From: Euperipatoides rowelli
Taxonomy: Eukaryota > Onychophora > Udeonychophora > Euonychophora > Peripatopsidae
DNA: 13,188 bases
Assembly: GCA_003024985.2 (NCBI GenBank)
Contig: PXIH01S0008181.1
Direction: 5' to 3' (one strand)
In this document: positions 7,671-13,188 of the stretch, piece after piece
Layout: every line of letters begins with the position of its first letter
How positions within the stretch are numbered: position 1 is the stretch's first letter
Translations under genes and position numbers: made by a program
Notes under the pieces: model-generated
What the model was told of the DNA's origin: nothing
Databases searched by the model: none
What the model saw: only the letters and a program-made list of their open reading frames with translations

Positions 7671-8160
7671 AAAGTGCTCAAAACCAAAACAATCAATTTG
7701 GTAATTATATAAGTCTAGCAATATAATAATTGAATGCTTGGAAAAGTCATGAAAAAAAAAAAAAAGCAAATCAATTATTTCATTATACAGTACACTTTTA
7801 ATGATTAAGATGCAGCAGTAAAAATATGTACTGTACATAGTAAATCTATACGTACATAGGCCTATAGCAAAAATGATATAGAACATAAAAAAAATATTTT
7901 TCAGAGAATCCCTTGTATGGGAACCGAAAAAATAAATAAATAAATAAAAAACTAAAAAAAAATATAATGTTTTACATATATATTCATATTTTTTAAAAGT
8001 TAGAATTATATAGAAACTAGAAATATCTAATTATAAACAAAACTATTATTTATTACCTTTAATATTGCATGGTGTTAACAAAATAATTTTACAATAATTT
8101 CATTTTTAATATTGTATTTTTATTCTAAAATATGCTAAATGTTTTTTTTTTAAAAAAATC
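7671..8160. other. AT-rich stretch with short simple repeats
   Basis: Contains an A run near 7750-7765, a short (AAAT)n microsatellite at 7929-7948 and a T/A-run palindromic junction near 8142-8157. An ATAGGCCTAT palindrome lies at 7857-7866. The minus-strand frame over 7641-7886 has a phenylalanine run from the poly-A and is not judged real. Confidence 0.6.
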
Positions 8161-8631
8161 ATGATGTATAAAACAATTTTTTGAAAACATTTAGTCCCTG
8201 ACCACCCGTTTTCCTCCTCCATTGCTACTAGCAGGGAAAATCTAACCCTCATAGGCACTTGTGCAGATTAGGAAATTACCACGGGAGGTTTCACCGTATT
8301 AGGCTGTGCTAACACGTGACAGAATGCCATTATAGGGCTCTATGATTTTAAGGTTTTAGATTGGATTTAGTAGAACAATTTATATAGCATTATTATAATG
8401 CTTAATTTTTTAGATGTAGCCTACAGTAGATAATATACTAATATACCACTGTGAATGACTAATAATTAATCATTGAAAAATTAACATTAAAGATGTTGAT
8501 ACTTTGAGCCCTCTAGTTGTACCCCAAACTAAGTCACAAGTGCCAACTTCCTAGCCCATACTTTATAATTGCTTTTCTCCACTATTAAAAAAAATCTGTT
8601 TTTAAATATTATAATTTTTTATTTTTTTTAA
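8161..8631. other. Unassigned stretch, more complex sequence at 8190-8350
   Basis: The part from TTAGTCCCTGACCACCCG to GGCTCTATG (about 8192-8344) has near-balanced composition, unlike its neighbours, with no stretch of simple sequence. It could be an old insertion or a conserved non-coding segment. A short minus-strand frame beginning MEEENGWSGTKC runs into poly-A and is not persuasive. I recognise no known family. Confidence 0.35.
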
Positions 8632-8760
8632 CGTGACCAAAACTGGTTAATGATTATTATGGAAGTTATAAATTTTTAAACGATTAATCAGCTGCCATAT
8701 TAATTCAATATGGCTGATTTAGTTGTGAAATAAGCTAATTTTTCTAGAACTAGAGCATGC
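8632..8760 (+). repeat. Dispersed old repeat, copy A
   Basis: The sequence AAATTTTTAAACGATTAATCAGCTGCCATATTAATTCAA... (given here only in part: TCAGCTGCCATATTAATTC) followed by a TTTTTCTAGA...GAGCATG block parallels 11620-11700, which reads TAGCTGCCATATTGATTC then TTTTTTCTGGAGCATATG. The parallel runs about 110 bp with many substitutions. Within copy A, CAGCTGCCATATT and AATATGGCTG form a small quasi-palindrome. Sequence following at about 8780-8850 (CCTGGTCAAAAT, GAAGTTATGAATG) looks like another part of the same family. Confidence 0.6.
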
Positions 8761-8850
8761 CATTTTTTTTATTTTGTTGTTGTTGGTCTAAGCCTGGTCA
8801 AAATCAGTAAAAAATTACAGAAGTTATGAATGTTTCAACTTTTGACATCT

Positions 8851-10570
8851 GACACCATTACTTGGTGACTTTTATAAATTTGGCAATCCTATGGAATCAA
8901 GATTGTTAATTTGTTCAATATTCGTAGGATAAACAATAGCCTACTTATGTTCCTACATTTATTAATCAAAACAATTTTGTATTTTGTCAAATGGTGATTT
9001 TTTTTAAAAATTGATTTTTAAGATAGACTTCCATATCTTACTTTTCCTAACAAGATCTTTTATTGGTTTATGACAAAGGTGGTTATGTTCTAGGCCATTC
9101 CTTGCACAATTCCCACCTGTAGATGATATTCTAAATACATTCAATTTATGATTGTTTACAATGCTACCTATGCTATTAAAATTCATCATTGTCTGATGTT
9201 TAAACTAACCCTTAAACCTAACCCCATTTAGTCAATCAACAAATATGCCTCCAAATCCTATATCATATGAGTGAAACAATAAAAATAGACTGTTAGCAAA
9301 TGAATAGATATGTACATTTATAGCTTAATGAATAGTTTGTAAAATAAAGGACAGCTAAGATAACTTGTATCCAAACTGTTTATGTACTGAACAAAATGAA
9401 GGGAAGTACAGATACAGCAACTCACTGTAAATCTATTACGAAAAATGTCAGCCCTGACTTAAATATACAATGGCTGTAGCTATAATGCATGGTTCGGTCA
9501 TAGACCCTGAATTAGCTACCACCACTCCAACAATGTACTAGGTGGGAAAAATACTTTGTTGGATCAATATTGGTCAGTCCAGTGGAGTGTGACCCTAAGA
9601 TACAGTATGTGTGTTTAATTCTTAAATAGTAAAAGTGCAACGCGCATGCTAACTCATGTGAATCATTTATCATTAATTCGCAGATGCAAGGTAATTCCTG
9701 GTTTTGCACATTGTTTACATTCTGTGATTAATTAGTTCACATAAACATGGCGTTTATCATAAAATAGTAAAGGCCACCTTACTAAATACAACACAGATTA
9801 TTGTTATGTAGCAATTTTTAATCTAATATTTGAAACAATTAATGTGGGTAATAGAGGTATTTTAAAAGTAATGGAAGAGATTAATATTCCTGGCAAAAAA
9901 TGCACTACAAGTATAGTACTTTGTAAGTTACTGTAGATCAGGAACCTTTGAAGAAAGTGGAAAATTATGTTGTATATAACCAAACAGGCTAGATAAGCCA
10001 AAAGGATCCTAGAAGATTTGGAATATCCTAAGAATGTTGCTGGACTTTTTAAAGATATAAATAATTAAATCATTTTTTAATGTAATAGGGAAGGGGAAGG
10101 GGGGAAATGTTTTTTTTAAATGCGATTTTCTCAAAATCTATTTTTTTTCAACTTTGTGTACTTTTTCTAGAAAAACTATACACAGAAAGATCTGAATTTT
10201 TTTATTAGTTATTTATGATAATGTTTTGTCTATTTTTGACATTTTTTTTTATAACATTGGATTGAAAAATGGATTTAAATAAAAATTTAAAATGGAGCCA
10301 TTTGGGCAATTTTAGTGTTGTTTCTTGCAAATATAAAAATATATATTTATTTTTAGTATTGATCAATAAAATAATGTCAGTTGCTAATCAATTATATACA
10401 CTGACATTATGTTCAAATTTCAGGCTTTTATCTCTAACAGATGCTCAGGAAAAGGTTCACGAATTTACCCTATTCTTCCATAGGCTAACATAGGGCTACC
10501 GAGTCATACCGACTCTCCTCAATGTTATATGTTATACGCTATTAATAGGCCAATTAGAGAAATCATGATT
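8851..10570. other. Non-coding stretch without recognisable genes
   Basis: Several frames of 60 to 74 codons occur (9004-9189 minus, 9512-9709 minus, 9804-10001 minus, 10269-10493 plus), but none shows a domain, a sensible initiation context or composition that separates it from chance in AT-rich DNA. The segment 10110-10320 (GCGATTTTCTCAAAATC, then TTTTTCTAGAAAAACTATA) has the look of a degraded dispersed repeat but has no partner in this window. A GGAAGGGGAAGGGGGG purine run lies at about 10089-10104. Confidence 0.45.
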
Positions 10571-10885
10571 TTGTTAATATTAAAATTGGCCCTATGCCTT
10601 TATTTTTCAAGATATATGGACAGCATTTAGTATATATATATTGTGATAAACATGTCCTTTTTACATAAATGATAAAAGTATATGAATATATGGAAAGGGG
10701 TGCAGGATAATTATACGGTAGGGAACTCATTGTAATAAATATTAATTTGTTAATTTTAAAATGAGCCCTATGCCTTTATTTCTTAAGATATATGGCCTAT
10801 ATTTAGTATACATTTTGATAAACATGTCCTTTTTATATAAATGATAAAAAATATATGAATATATGGAAAGGGGTGCAGGATAATA
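10571..10885. repeat. Tandem duplication, period about 176 bp
   Basis: Copy one (10571-10712) and copy two (10747-10885) share TTGTTAAT, GCCCTATGCCTTTATTT, AAGATATATGG, ATTTAGTATA, GATAAACATGTCCTTTTTA, ATAAATGATAAAA and ATATGGAAAGGGGTGCAGGA. Matching points are 176 bp apart at GCCCTATGCC and 173 bp apart at TGCAGGA. Identity is roughly 85% or more, so this pair is younger than the 7345-7670 pair. No coding content is apparent. Confidence 0.9.
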
Positions 10886-11058
10886 AGTTAATTCTGAACC
10901 CTTGCCTTTTTTTTTTTTACAAAGTTTCTTCTTCGCCACAAATTTTGACAATCATACAGGCTAGAAAAAAGGTGTAAATCCTATTTGGGATAAGACGAAG
11001 TGGTTTAATTAATGTGCAGAAATACCACTGCTAAAATTTTGGCTCTGTTATCAAATGC

Positions 11059-11231
11059 AACTGCATATTAGGGACAGTTAATGTAGACCATGGCAGTTGA
11101 GGTTGAACTTTATGAGGTTCAGCCGTGCTAACCGCACAGTAAAAGAACTGCATATTAGGGACAGCCAATGTAGACCATGGCAGTTGAGGTTGAACTTTAA
11201 GANGTTCAGCCGTGCTAACCGCACAGTAAAA
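11059..11231. repeat. Tandem duplication, period 87 bp, two near-identical copies
   Basis: Copies start at 11059 and 11146 (both AACTGCATATTAGGGACAG) and end with CCGCACAGTAAAA. They differ at very few positions: TTAATG/CCAATG, a TTTATGAG/TTTAAGAN difference, and the single N at 11203. Because 87 is a multiple of 3, the minus-strand frame at 11031-11267 holds two copies of a 29-residue unit containing FYCAVSTAEPHKVQPQLPW. This is probably incidental, since there is no conserved start and no known family. The unit is GC-richer than its surroundings. Confidence 0.95.
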
Positions 11232-11469
11232 CGCTAGTGTAGATCCAACCTTATAAATACAGAACATGAGTTTTAATTGAATATATTTTCAGAATTATAA
11301 TAGAATATCATATTTGTTTACTTTTCACACTATTGCACATGTGCTAATCAATGTACCTGTCTTTTGTAGTTGTGGTAGGTAACATACCAACCGTTTCCCA
11401 GCAGTATAAATATAAGGTTCTTAGCATTGGTAGGTAAGATATGAAAGTCCACCCATGTTTAAAGTGTTT
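11232..11469. other. Unassigned non-coding stretch
   Basis: No gene or repeat is seen. A short imperfect direct repeat GGTAGGTAA occurs at about 11373 and 11430. Confidence 0.5.
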
Positions 11470-11790
11470 AATTGTCAGTCCTATCAATTCAATATAGCAG
11501 ATTCATATAGACGTTCAACTATAAGCTGCTTCTTGTTTAAAGGAGTTATGAATTTTTTAAATAGTTTTACTGGTCACCGAATCTGGTCCAAATTATTTAA
11601 GAATTAAGAGAGCTCTGAATATTTTAAACAGTTAACTAGCTGCCATATTGATTCAAGATGGTGGATTAACTGTCCACAGACTTTTTTCTGGAGCATATGA
11701 ATTTGTGAATCCCATTCTCCCCCACATTGTTTAAGAATTATGAGAGTTTGGAATGTTTGGGCATTATTGTACTTTTCAAAAGTATGATAC
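11470..11790 (+). repeat. Dispersed old repeat, copy B with internal near-repeats
   Basis: The block 11575-11700 resembles 8632-8760 (GCTGCCATATT, TTCAAGATGG/TTCAATATGG, TTTTTTCTGGAGCAT/TTTTTCTAGA...GAGCAT). Around it are further partial copies of the same pattern: TCAATTCAATATAGCAGATTC and GAGTTATGAATTTTTTAAAT near 11483-11560, and AAGAATTATGAGAGTTTGGA near 11732-11751 beside AAGAATTAAGAGAGCTCTGA near 11600-11619. The family therefore seems to consist of a roughly 110- to 130-bp unit repeated with heavy divergence. The 70-codon minus-strand frame at 11604-11816 lies within it and is not taken as a gene. Confidence 0.6.
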
Positions 11791-12650
11791 AATGGCGAGT
11801 GATCAAATAGATGCAAGAAAGGAATTTTGAAATTATTTCTACATAAAAACTTGTCTGCACTTTATGTGAGATATTATCATAAAGTGAAACACTTTATGCA
11901 AACAACATGCTGTTCATTTAAAGATTTTTTTTTCTCTTATGGAAAATCAATTCAACCCTAAACTATCGGGCAACATTGATAATGGGAGTTTTATTACTTG
12001 TATTTTGCTCTCTTGGGCGGAGCACTGAAAACTGGTCATAGCGTTTCTAGTCTCAGACATAAGTTGCAGTCAATCTGCTGCTTTTTTATTAGCAGTATAG
12101 ATACTTCCTAATTAAGCAATGTTTTGGGATGTCATGCCAATTGGTATAGCTAAAGTCCATCTGAAATCTCATATGTATAATATTCTTCCTAAAATCGGAG
12201 AGGGCAGAGTGTGCTGTCTCATGTTAGTGAAACTAATACTACTAATGTGTAGCCTCTGGCTAGAGTGTCATAGCAATCACAACAAATGGCCAATATGCTG
12301 TTTAGGATTAATATTTAGATTCTGTATATTGCTTTTACCTTCATATGAATATAATTTTTCGCAATAGTCTCATAAATTGCTGTATACGAAAATAGGAATC
12401 TGCTAAACCCCTTGATATGCTTCAACTCTTCTCTGTTCTGAAACTGGAAGACATTCAGCCAAATGTTTATTTCCAGCAGCAACAGGGCCCTTAACACTCA
12501 CAAACACAGGCTTACAGGTGCATAATTGCCTTGATGAAAAATTTCCAAATTGTTGGATCCAATTATATGGTCACCTGACATCACTTCTTTTGATTTCTTT
12601 CTGTGGGGCTACACAAAAAAAAATGTATGCAAAACAGATAACTAAGTTGG
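11791..12650. other. Non-coding stretch; no features supported
   Basis: The composition is a little more balanced than in the left half. Frames of 82 codons (12119-12367, plus) and 60 codons (12315-12497, minus) overlap each other on opposite strands and neither has recognisable domains; the plus-strand one is rich in Cys, Leu and Ile, which could mimic membrane segments by chance. No RNA gene or repeat was seen. Confidence 0.45.
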
Positions 12651-12971
12651 GAACTTACGGGACAGGATTGTCCAGGTTTTGAACACAGTATCAGAAGAGA
12701 TATTAAACAATGTTTGGAGAGTAATCGAGAACAGACTAGATATTCTTAGAGCTACAAAAGGAGCACAAGTGGAAGTTTACTAGTCACATGATCTCAAATG
12801 TTTGTAAACATGGAGAATTATAGGATAGAATTGTCCAGACTTTGAACACAGTATCAGAGATGTTAAACAATGTTTGGAGAGAAATCGAGTACAGACTAGA
12901 TATTCTTAGAGCTACTAGTAAACTTCTACCATTAGGAAGTTTACTAGTCACATGATCCCATATGTTTGTTA
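12651..12971. repeat. Subterminal tandem duplication, period about 160-163 bp
   Basis: Copies run about 12651-12813 and 12814-12971. Shared blocks are ATTGTCCAG, TTTGAACACAGTATCAGA, TTAAACAATGTTTGGAGAG, AATCGAG, ACAGACTAGATATTCTTAGA, GAAGTTTACTAGTCACATGA and TATGTTTGT/AATGTTTGT. The offset is 163 bp before a 3-bp deletion and 160 bp after it. A further fragment, GAGTTAAACAATGTGGAG (about 12982-12999), resembles the TTAAACAATGTTTGGAG block and touches the right outer arm. Copy two differs from copy one by a local inverted insertion (see 12914-12948). Confidence 0.95.
12914..12948. repeat. Perfect 13-bp-stem hairpin within the second 163-bp copy
   Basis: ACTAGTAAACTTC (12914-12926) and GAAGTTTACTAGT (12936-12948) are exact reverse complements around a 9-base loop. 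Copy one has only the right arm (GAAGTTTACTAGT, 12773-12785) preceded by unrelated sequence (AAAAGGAGCACAAGTG), so the left arm was probably gained in copy two by local inverted copying. Confidence 0.9.
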
Positions 12972-12999
12972 AAAAAAATTTGAGTTAAACAATGTGGAG

Positions 13000-13179
13000 T
13001 AGGGGAAGTGGGGGGAATACAATGCAGCGGTACCACACATCAAAGTTTTTCATATTACGTGATAAAATTAATAAATATATTTACTACTCCCCTGTTCTGG
13101 TTGCAATATGTACCAATAATTGATATAAAGAATCTTGAAATTTTTTTTATAAATGTGCATGAGTGGAAAAACGAAAAAT
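13000..13179 (-). repeat. Right arm of outer inverted repeat (about 180 bp)
   Basis: Read in reverse complement, this stretch reproduces 1-185, beginning with ATTTTTCGTTTTTCCACTC and ending with CACTTCCCCTA. I estimate 85 to 90% identity by eye, so the arms are neither very recent nor unrecognisably old. Just inside it (12981-12999) lies a fragment resembling the 163-bp tandem repeat of 12651-12971. Bases 13180-13188 (CAAATATTT) lie outside the alignable part and cannot be compared because the left partner is off the window. No coding potential is seen in the arm. Confidence 0.9.
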
Positions 13180-13188
13180 CAAATATTT

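Noticed and set aside
9004-9189. Minus-strand 61-codon frame containing C...GLEHNH, slightly recalling a FLYWCH-type zinc finger.
   Set aside because: The expected upstream Phe/Tyr-Trp-Cys pattern is missing and only an HNH-like fragment remains. This is within chance.
11059-11145. tRNA or tRNA-derived SINE promoter (TGGCAGTTGAGG and GAGGTTCAGCC look like A and B boxes).
   Set aside because: The A-box match fails at key positions, the two boxes are too close together, and no cloverleaf can be drawn.
12119-12497. Two opposed frames of 82 and 60 codons.
   Set aside because: They overlap on opposite strands and neither shows a domain. Hydrophobic composition is expected from T-rich sequence.
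1-13188. Polinton/Maverick, Helitron or retrotransposon identity.
   Set aside because: No integrase, polymerase B, helicase, reverse transcriptase or capsid frame is visible, and the true termini are outside the window. Arm length alone cannot assign a superfamily.

Overview
This window looks like non-coding, repeat-dominated DNA from an AT-rich eukaryotic nuclear genome, probably a metazoan. The signs are a GC content I estimate near 30%, many A or T runs of 10 to 18 bases, sparse CpG, no open frame above 90 codons, no bacterial-style gene packing, and several layers of diverged inverted and tandem repeats. One N at 11203 points to assembly or consensus sequence. I cannot name the species from the sequence alone, and I recognise no intact protein gene, tRNA or rRNA.

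The main structure is nested inverted repeats. The first 185 bases (1-185) reappear in reverse complement at 13000-13179, so about 13.2 kb is bracketed by an inverted pair of roughly 180 bp. Directly inside the left arm a second pair begins: 186-545 is the reverse complement of 4811-5172 (about 360 bp, roughly 80% identical by eye). It brackets a 5.0 kb unit (186-5172) with no transposase. Removing that unit would leave an outer structure of about 8.2 kb. I read the inner unit as a non-autonomous long-inverted-repeat or foldback-like element, and the outer pair as either a second, larger element or two opposed copies of one repeat. A 9-bp direct repeat, CTTCCCCTA, sits exactly at the outer-arm/inner-arm junction (177-185) and again at the inner end of the inner arm (536-544).

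The inner unit contains AT-rich sequence (546-1974), a block of alternating poly-A and poly-T (1975-2400), an AATACAAAATAC-rich patch with an 11-base C run (2831-2990), a minisatellite of about 1.05 kb with a unit near 24 bp (3203-4257), and a 95-bp imperfect hairpin directly against the satellite (4261-4355).

The outer interior (5175-12999) contains a perfect 27-bp-stem hairpin (5558-5624), a short interrupted coding-like stretch (6094-6307), a G-rich tract (7256-7277), and four independent two-copy tandem duplications with periods near 189, 176, 87 and 163 bp (7345-7670, 10571-10885, 11059-11231, 12651-12971). It also holds dispersed copies of one old repeat (8632-8760 and 11470-11790). The last tandem pair runs up to the right outer arm and seems to have a degenerate third piece touching it, as in foldback elements with subterminal repeats.

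No genes act together here. The interest lies in the nested transposon-like architecture, the junction direct repeat and the hairpins.
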